Origin: Beijerinckiaceae bacterium
GTDB taxonomy: Bacteria; Pseudomonadota; Alphaproteobacteria; Rhizobiales; Beijerinckiaceae
Direction of reading: 5' to 3'
Length of the DNA stretch: 61,792 bases
Assembly: GCA_947453155.1 (NCBI GenBank)
Contig: CANGFE010000006.1
Location: 1 to 61,792 of the forward strand
Made by a program: the position numbers and the translations under genes
Notes under the pieces: generated by a model
What the model saw: the letters and a program-made list of their open reading frames with translations, nothing else
The model's database searches: none
What the model was told of the DNA's origin: nothing
Part shown: piece by piece, positions 1-9,075 of the stretch
Position numbering within the stretch: position 1 is the stretch's first letter
How the letters are laid out: every line of letters begins with the position of its first letter

Positions 1-120
1 GTGGACATCACGGAAGAGCTGGTCAATCTGATCACCGCCCAGCGAAACTTCCAAGCCAACGCGAAGGCGATCGAAACGACAACGCAATTGTCGCAAACGA
101 TCATCCAGATCCGCGGCTGA
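1..120 (+). CDS. flgE: Flagellar hook protein FlgE, C-terminal end (partial)
   Basis: The window opens inside a reading frame of 39 visible codons ending in TGA. The segment contains VDITEELVNLITAQRNFQAN and then a heptad-patterned helix ending in IIQIRG. This is the conserved C-terminal D0 helix of hook and rod proteins (the flg_bbr_C region). The next gene, 23 bases downstream, is flgF, and flgE-flgF-flgG is a standard order, so hook protein FlgE is the best reading. FlgG-like or FlgC-like proteins share this tail, so the assignment rests partly on context. The N-terminus lies outside the window. Confidence 0.75.
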   Translation: MDITEELVNLITAQRNFQANAKAIETTTQLSQTIIQIRG

Positions 121-143
121 TATTGACTAAGGGGACGTAGTCA

Positions 144-890
144 ATGGAACGCCTAGTACAGCTCGCATCGAATGCGATGCGCATTCACGCCGAAAACCAG
201 AGACTCATCGCCTCTGGCATGGCGAACGCCAATACAATCGCGTTCAAGCGCGATTATGCCAATTCGAGCTCGGCCTATTTCCAAGGATCGGATGGGCAAG
301 ATCGCGTCTATCCTACCCGTTCGGAAAATTCGGTCGACCTCGACATTGGCAAGATTATCCCCACCGAAAGCCCGCTCGACGTTGCCCTCGAAGGCAATGG
401 ATTTTTCGCGGCAAAAAAAGACAACGGCCAGGACGTCTTGTCTCGCCGTGGTGACCTGCGCGTTGGCTCCGACCGTGTCTTGCGCAATGGCGAAAATGTC
501 ATCATGCAGGGTGACGCTGGTCCGATCACCATCCCACCCTATGAGACCATAGAAATCTCGCGTGATGGTTCGATCCTCGTGCGCCCGCCGGGCTCTGAGC
601 CGACCGCAGCGCCGCTCGCGGTGGGTCGCTTGAAGATGGTCAGCACACCGCCCTCGAATGTTGAGAAAGGCGTCGATGGCCTTTTGCGCACGCGTGACAA
701 AAGCGTGCCGCAGGCAGACGCCACAATCGCCGTGAGCTCAAAAGGCCTAGAAGCCTCGAACATCAGCTCCATCGAAACGATGGTGGAAATGCTGAATTCC
801 TCACGGTCCTTCGAATTAAACGTCAAGCTTCTTGCGACAGCCAAAGAGCTTGATTCCGAAACAGCCAAACTCATGCGATCCAGCCCCTAA
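144..890 (+). CDS. flgF: Flagellar basal-body proximal rod protein FlgF
   Basis: The 248-aa protein starts with the rod/hook N-terminal helix (MERLVQLASNAMRIHAENQR, then ASGMANANTIAFKRD) and ends with the C-terminal helix (SSIETMVEMLNSSRSFELN). It has the FlgF/FlgG middle domain with a VDLDIG...LDVALEGNGFFA stretch. It is a proximal rod subunit that joins the FlgB/FlgC rod to the FlgG distal rod. It has no signal peptide, as expected for a substrate of the flagellar type III exporter. AAGGGGA lies about 9 bases before the ATG. It sits between flgE and flgG in one transcription unit. FlgF is separated from FlgG by position and by its less canonical N-terminus. Confidence 0.93.
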   Translation: MERLVQLASNAMRIHAENQRLIASGMANANTIAFKRDYANSSSAYFQGSDGQDRVYPTRSENSVDLDIGKIIPTESPLDVALEGNGFFAAKKDNGQDVLSRRGDLRVGSDRVLRNGENVIMQGDAGPITIPPYETIEISRDGSILVRPPGSEPTAAPLAVGRLKMVSTPPSNVEKGVDGLLRTRDKSVPQADATIAVSSKGLEASNISSIETMVEMLNSSRSFELNVKLLATAKELDSETAKLMRSSP

Positions 891-918
891 GCGCTGATCG
901 ACATCCAGGAGCACACAG

Positions 919-1704
919 ATGCCTGACGCACTCCACGTAGCAAAGACCGGCCTCAACGCTCAGCAGCAGCGCATGACGGTCATTTCGAACAACTTGGCCA
1001 ACGTTAACACGGTTGGCTTTAAGCGCGACCGCGCGAATTTTGAAACGCTTTTGTATCAAAACTTCCGCGATTCCGGTTCGCAGACCTCGCAATCCACGAC
1101 TTCGCCGACCGGCCTTGCCATCGGTACCGGCGTGCGCATCGTCTCGTCCGAAAAGCTCTATAATCAGGGCAACATCATCAACACGGACAATTCGCTGGAT
1201 ATGACCGTTGACGGTCCCGGCTTCTTCCAGGTCCTAACGCCTGGCGGTCAAGTTGCCTACACACGCGCAGGCAATTTCACCAAAAACGCGCAGGGCCAAG
1301 TTGTGACCGCCAACGGCTATCCGTTGGAACCCGCGATCAACATTCCCGCCAATGCCACCTCGATCTCGATCTCGAAGGACGGCATCGTCTCCGTCTCGAC
1401 GCCGGGCTCGACGAAGCTTGATCAGGTTGGTCAGGTCGAACTCGCCACCTTCCCGAATACCGCTGGTCTGAAGCCGATTGGTGAATCCTTCGCGCTCGCC
1501 ACGCCCTCATCGGGCGATCCGACAGTAGGTGCACCGGGTTCGAATGGCGCCGGCAAGCTCATCCAAGGCGCGCTGGAATCCTCAAACGTCAACGTCGTCG
1601 AAGAACTCGTCAGCATGATTGAGACGCAGCGTGCTTATGAAGTGAATTCGAAAGCCATCAGCGCCGTCGACGGCATGATGAAATTCCTGACGCAGAACAT
1701 CTAA
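919..1704 (+). CDS. flgG: Flagellar distal rod protein FlgG
   Basis: This 261-aa protein matches FlgG in length and in its most conserved parts. The N-terminus has HVAKTGLNAQQQRMTVISNN followed by LANVNTVGFKRDRANFETLL. The C-terminus has SNVNVVEELVSMIETQRAYE and an SKAISAVDGMM helix. It forms the distal rod that crosses the periplasm through the P and L rings and is exported by the flagellar type III system. AGGAG lies 8 bases before the ATG. In many Alphaproteobacteria flgA follows flgG; here flgH follows directly after 12 bases, so flgA must lie elsewhere. Confidence 0.97.
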   Translation: MPDALHVAKTGLNAQQQRMTVISNNLANVNTVGFKRDRANFETLLYQNFRDSGSQTSQSTTSPTGLAIGTGVRIVSSEKLYNQGNIINTDNSLDMTVDGPGFFQVLTPGGQVAYTRAGNFTKNAQGQVVTANGYPLEPAINIPANATSISISKDGIVSVSTPGSTKLDQVGQVELATFPNTAGLKPIGESFALATPSSGDPTVGAPGSNGAGKLIQGALESSNVNVVEELVSMIETQRAYEVNSKAISAVDGMMKFLTQNI

Positions 1705-1716
1705 GGGCTATTTGCG

Positions 1717-2397
1717 ATGAAACCCGCAGCCGCACTCACTCTTGGACTGACCTTGGCGCTTGGCGCTTGCTCATCCTATCGCGAGGCGAAAATCTCCGAG
1801 CAGTTCCAGATGAACTACGACGAGGTCGTTCCCGTCCGCGTCGCCTCGCCCGATGGTGCGATTTATTCGCGCTCTCAGGCCGGCTTTTTCCTCGGCGATC
1901 GTCGCGCCCAGCGTGTTGGTGATGTCCTCACCGTCAATCTGGTCGAGACCATGCAGGCGAGCAAATCGAATGATGCCGCGATTGACTCAAAGGGCTCGAC
2001 CGCCGTCGGTCTGCCCGGTGGATTTTTCGGCACAGGCTTGAACATTCCAGCCGTCCGTCCCGGTGCACTTGATGCCACAAGCGACTCGAAATTTGCTGGC
2101 AATGGCGCGGCCAACCAGAGCAACTCCATCTCTGGCAAAGTGACGGTCGTCGTCACCCGCGTCTATGAAAATGGCAATCTTTGGGTTCAAGGCCAAAAGA
2201 TGCTCACCCTCAACCAGGGTGAAGAATATGTGCGTGTCGAAGGCCTCGTCCGTCCAGAAGACATTGGCCCCGGCAACACTGTGGATTCCAGCCGCGTCGG
2301 TCAGGCCAAGATTAGCTATACCGGCGCCGGTGCCATTCATGACGTGACGAAGCAAGGCTGGTTCGGCCGCTTCTTCAACCTCGTTTCTCCGCTTTAA
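1717..2397 (+). CDS. flgH: Flagellar L-ring lipoprotein FlgH
   Basis: FlgH (226 aa) builds the L-ring bushing in the outer membrane. The N-terminus is a lipoprotein signal peptide with lipobox LGAC at about residues 15-18, so the mature protein begins at Cys18. The conserved core is visible: DRRAQRVGDVLTVNLVE, then LWVQGQKMLTLNQGEEYVRV and GLVRPEDIGPGNTV, with the family-typical end GWFGRFFNLVSPL. It lies 12 bases after flgG and just before flgI, giving the L-ring and P-ring genes in tandem. Confidence 0.97.
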   Translation: MKPAAALTLGLTLALGACSSYREAKISEQFQMNYDEVVPVRVASPDGAIYSRSQAGFFLGDRRAQRVGDVLTVNLVETMQASKSNDAAIDSKGSTAVGLPGGFFGTGLNIPAVRPGALDATSDSKFAGNGAANQSNSISGKVTVVVTRVYENGNLWVQGQKMLTLNQGEEYVRVEGLVRPEDIGPGNTVDSSRVGQAKISYTGAGAIHDVTKQGWFGRFFNLVSPL

Positions 2398-2411
2398 GGA
2401 CCTTGCAGGAT

Positions 2412-3590
2412 ATGACCCGCATCATTCTCCGCTCGCTCCTTGCCGCACTGACAATAACGGTTGGTGTGTCGCAGGCTTTAGCGCAAGCGCAAACACTTTC
2501 GGTCGCCGCGGGCAATTCCGCGCCGATCGCTACAGATCGCGTCAAAGACGTGGCGTCAGTTGGCGGCGTGCGCTCCAACCAGCTCGTTGGCTATGGCATT
2601 GTCGTTGGTCTCAACGGCACGGGCGATGGTAACGTCGCTGCCACCTCGCAAACCGTGCAAAGCTTGATGCAGCGCTTCGGTCTCACGGTCGATGCCAATG
2701 CGGTCAATGCGAAAAACACCGCTGCTGTCATGGTGACAGCAGAATTGCCGGCATTTGCTAAGCCTGGTCAGAAGATCGACGTGACCGTCGCAGCCCTGTC
2801 AAAGGCCACCAGCTTGCGTGGCGGCTCCTTGTTGATCACGCAACTTATTGGCTCTGACAATGAGACCTATGCGGTGGCACAGGGCAATCTCGCCGTCGGT
2901 GGTCTGGGCATCACCGGCAATGACGGCTCGAAAGTGGCCGTGAACGTGCCAACGGTTGGCCGCATTCCCGCGGGCGCCACAGTCGAGCGCATGGTCAGCA
3001 ATCCGTTTGAAACGGCTCCTGTCCTGATGCTCAATCTGAACACAGCCGATTTCACCAATTCGATGCGTCTCGCCAATGCAATCAACAAGACCTTTGGCAA
3101 CGGCACCGCGCAAGCGGTGGACGGAACAACTGTAAAAGTGAATGCACCGCGCGATCCCGATCAGCGCGTGACCTTCATGGCCGCTATCGAAGAGATCAAG
3201 ATTGGCCCATCGCAGCCGCCTGCCCGCGTGATCGTCAATTCGCGCACAGGTACGATTGTGATCAGCGAAGGCGTGCGCGTGACGCCGGCTGCTGTCTCGC
3301 ACGGCAGCCTCACCGTCCGCATCAAGGAAAACCAGAACGTCCAAGGCGGCACGCCCACAGTCGTCAACCAGAACCAGGTTGTTCAGGGACAGGCCGGTCA
3401 GCCAACCCAAAACAGCCAGATCTCCGTTGATGCGCCCCCTGCCCGAACCTTCTTGTTTGCACCAGACGTGCAGCTTTCAAGCATCGTCGATGCGATCAAT
3501 GCTGTTGGCGCTTCGCCCTCTGATATTGTCGCCATTCTCGAAGCTCTGAAGCAGGCTGGCGCACTCCATGCTGAACTTGTGGTGATCTAA
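2412..3590 (+). CDS. flgI: Flagellar P-ring protein FlgI
   Basis: FlgI (392 aa from this ATG) assembles the P-ring in the periplasm around the distal rod. A Sec signal peptide ends near ALAQA, followed by the core DRVKDVASVGGVRSNQLVGY and GIVVGLNGTGDGN, and a C-terminus ending in SPSDIVAILEALKQAGALHA. Length and motifs are normal for the family. A TTG at 2403 is in frame, but AAGGA at 2396-2400 would then be only two bases away. The ATG at 2412 gives an 11-base gap and is preferred. The gene nearly abuts flgH, so translation is probably coupled. Confidence 0.96.
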   Translation: MTRIILRSLLAALTITVGVSQALAQAQTLSVAAGNSAPIATDRVKDVASVGGVRSNQLVGYGIVVGLNGTGDGNVAATSQTVQSLMQRFGLTVDANAVNAKNTAAVMVTAELPAFAKPGQKIDVTVAALSKATSLRGGSLLITQLIGSDNETYAVAQGNLAVGGLGITGNDGSKVAVNVPTVGRIPAGATVERMVSNPFETAPVLMLNLNTADFTNSMRLANAINKTFGNGTAQAVDGTTVKVNAPRDPDQRVTFMAAIEEIKIGPSQPPARVIVNSRTGTIVISEGVRVTPAAVSHGSLTVRIKENQNVQGGTPTVVNQNQVVQGQAGQPTQNSQISVDAPPARTFLFAPDVQLSSIVDAINAVGASPSDIVAILEALKQAGALHAELVVI

Positions 3591-3594
3591 CGTC

Positions 3595-3936
3595 ATGGAC
3601 GCTCTCACCTCACGTTCCACAGCAGCGCTCTCGTCGCTCTCGCTCGACCAGAGCCGACAGTACGGCCAGAAGCCGACTTTGAAACAAGTCGGCAAGTCGT
3701 TCGAAGGCGTGTTCATGAACACGATCATGAAATCGATGCGCGATGCGCAGATCGAAGGCGGTCTGCTCGACAACGAACATGAAAAGCCATTCCAGGCGAT
3801 GCTGGATCAGGCCTATTCGGATCTTGCTGTTAAGAAAATGCGTCTTGGCATTGCTGAGAGCATTGAACGCCAATTCTCGCCGCAACTTGGCAAGAAAAAT
3901 GCAGACCTTCCGCCTATGGAAAAGGGGAAGGACTAA
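3595..3936 (+). CDS. flgJ: Rod-binding protein, FlgJ N-terminal domain only (CheL-type)
   Basis: This 113-aa protein corresponds to the N-terminal rod-binding half of FlgJ. The core reads GKSFEGVFMNTIMKSMRDAQ and then AMLDQAYSDLAVKKMRLGIA with a terminal amphipathic helix. Members this short are often annotated as rod-binding or CheL protein in Alphaproteobacteria. The muramidase half found in enterobacterial FlgJ is absent. That activity is probably provided by the separate transglycosylase gene at 10561, as with the SltF arrangement known from Rhodobacter. It lies 4 bases after flgI and 3 bases before flgK. The symbol flgJ is used in the sense of the rod-binding domain. Confidence 0.85.
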   Translation: MDALTSRSTAALSSLSLDQSRQYGQKPTLKQVGKSFEGVFMNTIMKSMRDAQIEGGLLDNEHEKPFQAMLDQAYSDLAVKKMRLGIAESIERQFSPQLGKKNADLPPMEKGKD

Positions 3937-3939
3937 ACT

Positions 3940-6900
3940 ATGCCCGACATCCTTGGCATTGGCTCTTCCGGCCTGACGGCATATCGCAAGCTCCTGGAAA
4001 CAGTGGGCAGCAATATCGTCAATGCCAATACGGAAGGCTATGTGCGCCGTGATGTCTCTTTGCAGGCAACGGGCGAAAGCACGATGCTGCCGACCGCGCG
4101 CCCCACCACATCGGGCTCGGGTGTGCTGGTGGATTCTGTCCGCCGCGGAACAGATTCCTTCCTGCAAGCACAAACCTATAATTCAAATGCTCAGGCGAAA
4201 CAGGCGTCCACTCTCGCGGATTCCTTATCGCAGCTTGAAAAATCCGTTTTCACCAATGCGGCAAATATGTCGACAGAGGTGCAGAATTTTTACTCGACCT
4301 TCTCGCAGCTCGCGAGCGCGCCGACCTCTACCGCGACACGCCTCACCTTGCTCGATGCCGGTGAACGTGTTGCGACCTCATTCCGCTCTGCGGCCAATCA
4401 GATTCAGACCAATATGCAATCGGTTGAATCCGCCATTGACGCCGCTTTGAGCCAGGTAAATGTGATCACCAATCAATTGGCGCGCCTCAACAATGAGATT
4501 GCGCGCAGTGCATCAGGTGGTCAAAAGCCGAATGATCTTCTCGATCAGCGCGACAAATTGCTGCAAGGCCTCTCGAATCTGACGAGCTTCACCACGGTTG
4601 AAGCCACCAATGGATCGATCACGCTTTATCTCGGCGACACAGCTTCGGGTCAGAAGTTGCTGGGGAACGATGGCGCACATCAATTGGGAGCCATCAAGAC
4701 TGGGGCGCGTCTCGACATTGCCTTTGATCCAAACAGCAATCCGAGCATTACCACCCAAATCAAAAGTGGTACCATTGCGGGTCTGTTGGACTTCCGCAAA
4801 GAAGCCACGACCCTCATGCAAAACGTCGATCGCTTGGCCGTTGGCTTTGTCAACGCGGTCAATCAACAGCATATGCTGGGTGTCGACCAGGACGGCAATC
4901 CGGGCAAAGAGCTTTTTGCGGCCGAAAGTCTGAACGCCAAAGCAGGTACCGGGAATAGCGGCCTCACCAAGACAAATGTCACGGTGACAACTGCAGCCCA
5001 ATTGACAGGCGCCACTTACACGGCGCGCTACGACGCCAATAAATCGACTTGGACCGTAACCTCCAGCGATGGCCGCTCGGCCTCTGGCGCGACCAAAGTC
5101 TCGCTCGACGGTGTTGACTTTGCCTTCGAAGGTAAATTCTCCAGCAAGGATGTTTTTATCGCGGAGCCACTCAAGAACGCCGCCGCTGGCATGCGTTTCT
5201 TGCGCACCACACCTTCCGAAATCGCCGCAGCCCTCCCGCTCTATGTGGACCAAGGAACAGGCAATCAGGGCTCAGGCGTGGTCTCGGTGACAAACCGCAA
5301 TGCCGCCTCCCAGCCTGCGCCGCTCCCTCATGCAGCTGATATTTTCGCCGGCACAAGCCTTGCGGGCGTCGACTTTTTGCGTAACGGCGCGGCCTTTGTC
5401 ATTCAGGCGGGCACAGGCCCATCGAGCCTCACATCGCTCGGCACCATGCCATCGTTGCGTTTCAAGGCATCAGCCAGCGATCTATTGGCGCTCAACAACA
5501 GCGATGGCCAGGGTGCGGGCGGCTTAAGCCTGTCCTTCACGCTAGATGCCAATACCAACAGCTCGGTTCAGCGCAAATTGAATGTGAAGCCGCTGGGCAC
5601 AAGCATGGCGGATCTCGCCAAAGCCATCAATGATGCTGCCACTCAGGCCGGCGCATCCAGTGAAATTTACGCAACCGTGTCCGGCGGCGCGCTGTCGATC
5701 AGCGCTCTCGGCACACATACTATTTCCAGCGGGTCCTTCGACGGTTTCACCAAAGCGGGACTTGAAACGAACATCAAAGCAGACACTGAACAAGCCAGCA
5801 GTGCTGCCACGATGCGCCTATTCACGCGGGATGGCCGTCAATTGACGGGGCCTGCGATGACCGAGTCAGAGGCCGCGGCATTCATCTCTACCGCGAATGG
5901 TTTCCTGTCAGAAGCGTTCTACCGTCCCCCGAGCGTCAATTCAGGATACCGCGGCCTCAACCTCTCCACCGCCAATGATCTTCTATCCCTAACCTTGGCA
6001 TCGAAGACATCGGCGACGATTGATGTTGCGCAGAGCCTCTATAACCAAGTCCCTGCAGCGACAGGCAATGGCACCTCACCAGGTGCCGTTTACGGCATGG
6101 ATATCGTCGGCCTGCCGCCAATCCGCCTCGCAGGTGATGCAATTGGCGCGCGCGATGCGGCTGGAATCTCAGATCTGCTCGCACAGCAGATAAATTCTCT
6201 TGCCACGCGTCGCAGCTGGCTTGGTGACAATGTCACGATCCCGCCCAACGGCGAGCCGCTGCATTTCACCGTCAGCATTGACGGACAAGATCATCAGGTC
6301 ACTTATTCACCAGGCATACGTCCAAGCAATGCCACGGCCCCTACTCTGCCAACCATCACATCGGTGCAGGGGACGGCACAAGCTGCCGAAACTGCCGATG
6401 TTGCTTTTGCAAACCTCTCCTCAGGCCAAATTCTGGCAATTGATGGAATGACAGTGCGCGCCACGCGCGACATGACCGCTGCCGAAGTGGCACAGGCGTT
6501 TTCAACGGGCGCGAGCGCCAATGCCATCGTCAATGGATATTCAACCTCGCAGCGCGCTTGGACCGGCGCGCTCAAGGCTGGCACAACAAATGTTGTGACC
6601 TTCACAAGCAATCAAGCCACAGGCGACGTGGCTGATCTCGCCGCCTTGGATGGTTCTTATCTCAATACTGGCACTTTCAGAATCACGGGGCCGCTTGATC
6701 TACAGATCAGCCTCGTCCCGAATGCCGACATTCCCTCGCAAGCGCGCCTCGTCATCGCCGCCCCGACTACGATGCGCTCGCTGCCGCCCGATATTTCCAT
6801 TTCTGCAGATGCCGCAACATCTGCAACACTCGGCCTTTCGGCAAAACCGACAGCTACCATTTTGACGGCGGCAGCTCCGCCGCCGCAGGCCATTATCGAC

Positions 6901-9066
6901 GGCACCGGATCGGAAACGCTGACTCTTTTGACCGGCCAACGCAATATCCGCGTCAGGGGCAATACGACGCCAGAAATGTCGCTGTTCATTGATCGCACCA
7001 GCGGCACCAATGGTGATATTTCATGGCAGTTCAACGGCTCCGGCCAGCTCGTTGTCACAAGCAGCAAAGATTCGAGCCTGCAAATCGTCGCCGGCACAAA
7101 CAATTTGCAATTGCAGACCCTGACCATCGGTCAAGCGAGCAACACACTTGGTGGCTTCTCGTGGAAGATGGCTGATGGCAAGCTCAGCCTCACCTCTTCT
7201 GATCCCAATGTGACAATCATTGCAGAGACCGTTGCGCAGCGCGATTCCGCCAAGCGCCTTGGCTTTTTGGGTGCTGACCTTGATCTGACGCGTTCGAGCC
7301 AATTGACTGGCTCCAATGAAGTGGTCCCGGCTTTACTGAGTTCACGCAAGCCGAAATTGCATCTCAACGGCAAGACGATTGGTGACCAAACAATCGTTCT
7401 AGACTCAGTTTCCGGTCAAAAAGACGGTATTTCCTGGTCTATTAAGAACGACAAATTGGTTCTGACGAGCAGCGATCCGACACTCAAAGTTTTGGTCAGC
7501 AGCACAGACGAAATGCTTGCCCAAATGCTGGGTTTCACCGGCGATGAAACAGCTCAGAATGGCTCTTTGTCTGCCACAAATAAACTTGCTTCGGCGCTTT
7601 TGACCACACAGCCCGTCACAGTCGTTCTCGCAGATAACAGCCGATTGACGATCAATGGCGCATCTGGGCTAGGCGCGAATGGAAGTTGGTCGATCGTTGA
7701 CGGCCGTTTGCGGATTTCGAGTCCCTATCTCGGAGCCAGTGTGGCTGCAGACAATGCAAACTCGCAGCAGGTCGCGCAAGAGTTGGGGTTCCTCGGACCT
7801 CAGCGTGATACGCCGGGTGATGGTGTCGTTACAGCTGCCGCTTCACTTGACGATGCTCTGCTTGCCGGACGCGCACCCAAATTACAGGTCATTGGCACGC
7901 TGATTGGCGCAAAGACTCTCACTCTAACGGGGACATCTGGCTCGTCGAATGGTGTCTCGTGGTCAACGGTGAACGGGCGCCTGCAATTGCGCAGCGATGA
8001 TCCCTCGCTTCGTGTTGATACATCGACAACAAATACCAAGAAATTCGCGAATGCTCTCGGCTTTGGCGGCCAGGAGACATTTGACGGCTCGGGCGCGTTG
8101 GTTGCGACGACCCCACTTGCAGAGGCCATGCTCGCCACGTCCCCGGCGACATTTAATCTGGCAGATGGGTCACAGATCGCCATTAACGCGCCCAAAGGCC
8201 TTGTCGGCGCGACCTCTTGGGAAGTTGTTGATGGACACCTGACGATCAGTGGACCGTCTTTGAAGCCAGGCCTGCAACGCATTCTTCCAACGGATGATGC
8301 GAATGCCCTCTCTCTTGGCTTCAATGGCAATGAGGAAGACATTCTATCGATCGGCACCCAGATTAAATTGACGTCCACGGCCACAGACCTTGGCAATGAT
8401 CTGATTGATACAAGTGCCTCACGTTCTGTGTCGGGCAGTCGGATCGACTTGGCTTCCGTGGCCCCGGAAGACATGATCGTCCAACTCGACAATCAAGACG
8501 TCAATGGCTTGCGCCGCATCGCTGCCAAACTTGGTACGCGCGATGCCGATTCCATCCCCTTCCCGAATATTACGGTGAAGGTGCTCTCGAACAACAAACT
8601 TGAAATCATTGATCGCAAGAGCGGCGTGAGCCTCGCCAACCGATCATGGGTTCCAGACCAAGATGTAACCTATCTTGGTATCAGCTTTCACATTACCGGA
8701 AATGCGCAAGCGGGCGATGTCTTCGACATTAGCAATGACGCCACACGCTCAGGCGACAGCCGCAACGCGCAGTCCATTTCGTCCATGGCCACACGCTCAA
8801 TCTTTGGCGAAAACCAAGGATCCTTCACCGATGTCTATACGGTCGTTGCGGGAACGATGGGGTCAACCGTCAGCTCTGCGGAAATGGCAGCGACATCCAG
8901 TAGGCAGACTGCGTCGGATTTGAAGTCCGCCTATGAGGCCAAGACCGGCGTCAACCTGGATAAAGAAGCTGCTGACCTAATCCGCTTCCAACAAGCCTAT
9001 CAGGCGGCGGCACAAATCGTCTCCTCGGCCCGCCAAATGTTCGAAACCATTCTGAGAAGCTTCTAA
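3940..9066 (+). CDS. flgK: Giant flagellar hook-associated protein FlgK (HAP1)
   Basis: FlgK is the first hook-filament junction protein. The N-terminus (IGSSGLTAYRKLLETVGSNI, then VNANTEGYVRRDVSLQA) and the C-terminus (EKAADL-type helix, here KEAADLIRFQQAYQAAAQIV and MFETILRSF) are textbook D0/D1. The helical segment up to about residue 330 (LAVGFVNAVNQQHMLGVDQD) is also normal. Between about residues 330 and 1580 there is an insert of some 1250 residues. The total of 1708 aa compares with about 450-650 for usual FlgK. The insert is beta-rich, Ser/Thr/Asn/Gly-rich and lacks cysteine-rich or enzymatic motifs. From about residue 1028 it contains divergent tandem repeats (separate entry). No stop or frameshift interrupts it, so it looks functional. 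The insert should form surface-exposed outer domains at the hook tip. Confidence 0.93.
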   Translation: MPDILGIGSSGLTAYRKLLETVGSNIVNANTEGYVRRDVSLQATGESTMLPTARPTTSGSGVLVDSVRRGTDSFLQAQTYNSNAQAKQASTLADSLSQLEKSVFTNAANMSTEVQNFYSTFSQLASAPTSTATRLTLLDAGERVATSFRSAANQIQTNMQSVESAIDAALSQVNVITNQLARLNNEIARSASGGQKPNDLLDQRDKLLQGLSNLTSFTTVEATNGSITLYLGDTASGQKLLGNDGAHQLGAIKTGARLDIAFDPNSNPSITTQIKSGTIAGLLDFRKEATTLMQNVDRLAVGFVNAVNQQHMLGVDQDGNPGKELFAAESLNAKAGTGNSGLTKTNVTVTTAAQLTGATYTARYDANKSTWTVTSSDGRSASGATKVSLDGVDFAFEGKFSSKDVFIAEPLKNAAAGMRFLRTTPSEIAAALPLYVDQGTGNQGSGVVSVTNRNAASQPAPLPHAADIFAGTSLAGVDFLRNGAAFVIQAGTGPSSLTSLGTMPSLRFKASASDLLALNNSDGQGAGGLSLSFTLDANTNSSVQRKLNVKPLGTSMADLAKAINDAATQAGASSEIYATVSGGALSISALGTHTISSGSFDGFTKAGLETNIKADTEQASSAATMRLFTRDGRQLTGPAMTESEAAAFISTANGFLSEAFYRPPSVNSGYRGLNLSTANDLLSLTLASKTSATIDVAQSLYNQVPAATGNGTSPGAVYGMDIVGLPPIRLAGDAIGARDAAGISDLLAQQINSLATRRSWLGDNVTIPPNGEPLHFTVSIDGQDHQVTYSPGIRPSNATAPTLPTITSVQGTAQAAETADVAFANLSSGQILAIDGMTVRATRDMTAAEVAQAFSTGASANAIVNGYSTSQRAWTGALKAGTTNVVTFTSNQATGDVADLAALDGSYLNTGTFRITGPLDLQISLVPNADIPSQARLVIAAPTTMRSLPPDISISADAATSATLGLSAKPTATILTAAAPPPQAIIDGTGSETLTLLTGQRNIRVRGNTTPEMSLFIDRTSGTNGDISWQFNGSGQLVVTSSKDSSLQIVAGTNNLQLQTLTIGQASNTLGGFSWKMADGKLSLTSSDPNVTIIAETVAQRDSAKRLGFLGADLDLTRSSQLTGSNEVVPALLSSRKPKLHLNGKTIGDQTIVLDSVSGQKDGISWSIKNDKLVLTSSDPTLKVLVSSTDEMLAQMLGFTGDETAQNGSLSATNKLASALLTTQPVTVVLADNSRLTINGASGLGANGSWSIVDGRLRISSPYLGASVAADNANSQQVAQELGFLGPQRDTPGDGVVTAAASLDDALLAGRAPKLQVIGTLIGAKTLTLTGTSGSSNGVSWSTVNGRLQLRSDDPSLRVDTSTTNTKKFANALGFGGQETFDGSGALVATTPLAEAMLATSPATFNLADGSQIAINAPKGLVGATSWEVVDGHLTISGPSLKPGLQRILPTDDANALSLGFNGNEEDILSIGTQIKLTSTATDLGNDLIDTSASRSVSGSRIDLASVAPEDMIVQLDNQDVNGLRRIAAKLGTRDADSIPFPNITVKVLSNNKLEIIDRKSGVSLANRSWVPDQDVTYLGISFHITGNAQAGDVFDISNDATRSGDSRNAQSISSMATRSIFGENQGSFTDVYTVVAGTMGSTVSSAEMAATSSRQTASDLKSAYEAKTGVNLDKEAADLIRFQQAYQAAAQIVSSARQMFETILRSF
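7105..8400 (+). repeat. Alternating A/B tandem repeats coding within flgK
   Basis: The end of the FlgK insert is built from repeats of about 84-91 residues. Each contains a Ser-Trp pair followed by a short (D/N)G(K/R)L beta strand, a (L/I)xSxD/P turn, an LGFxG motif and an A(L/M)L segment. The Ser-Trp pairs fall at residues 1074, 1165, 1249, 1340 and 1426, with a more degenerate one at 1028. The spacings are 91, 84, 91 and 86. Units at 1139-1226 and 1314-1403 resemble each other most (start KLxxxGxxIG, SSDP or SDDP). Units at 1227-1313 and 1404 onward resemble each other most (start LADxSxxxI). The pattern is therefore A-B-A-B with a higher-order period near 175 residues. DNA identity is low, so the duplications are old. 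Confidence 0.75.
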
Positions 9067-9075
9067 AGGCTCATC

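Noticed and set aside
7105-8400. Repeats in flgK as a possible CRISPR or tandem-DNA array
   Set aside because: The repetition is only at protein level, with units of about 260 bases and low DNA identity; no spacers or direct repeats of CRISPR size exist.
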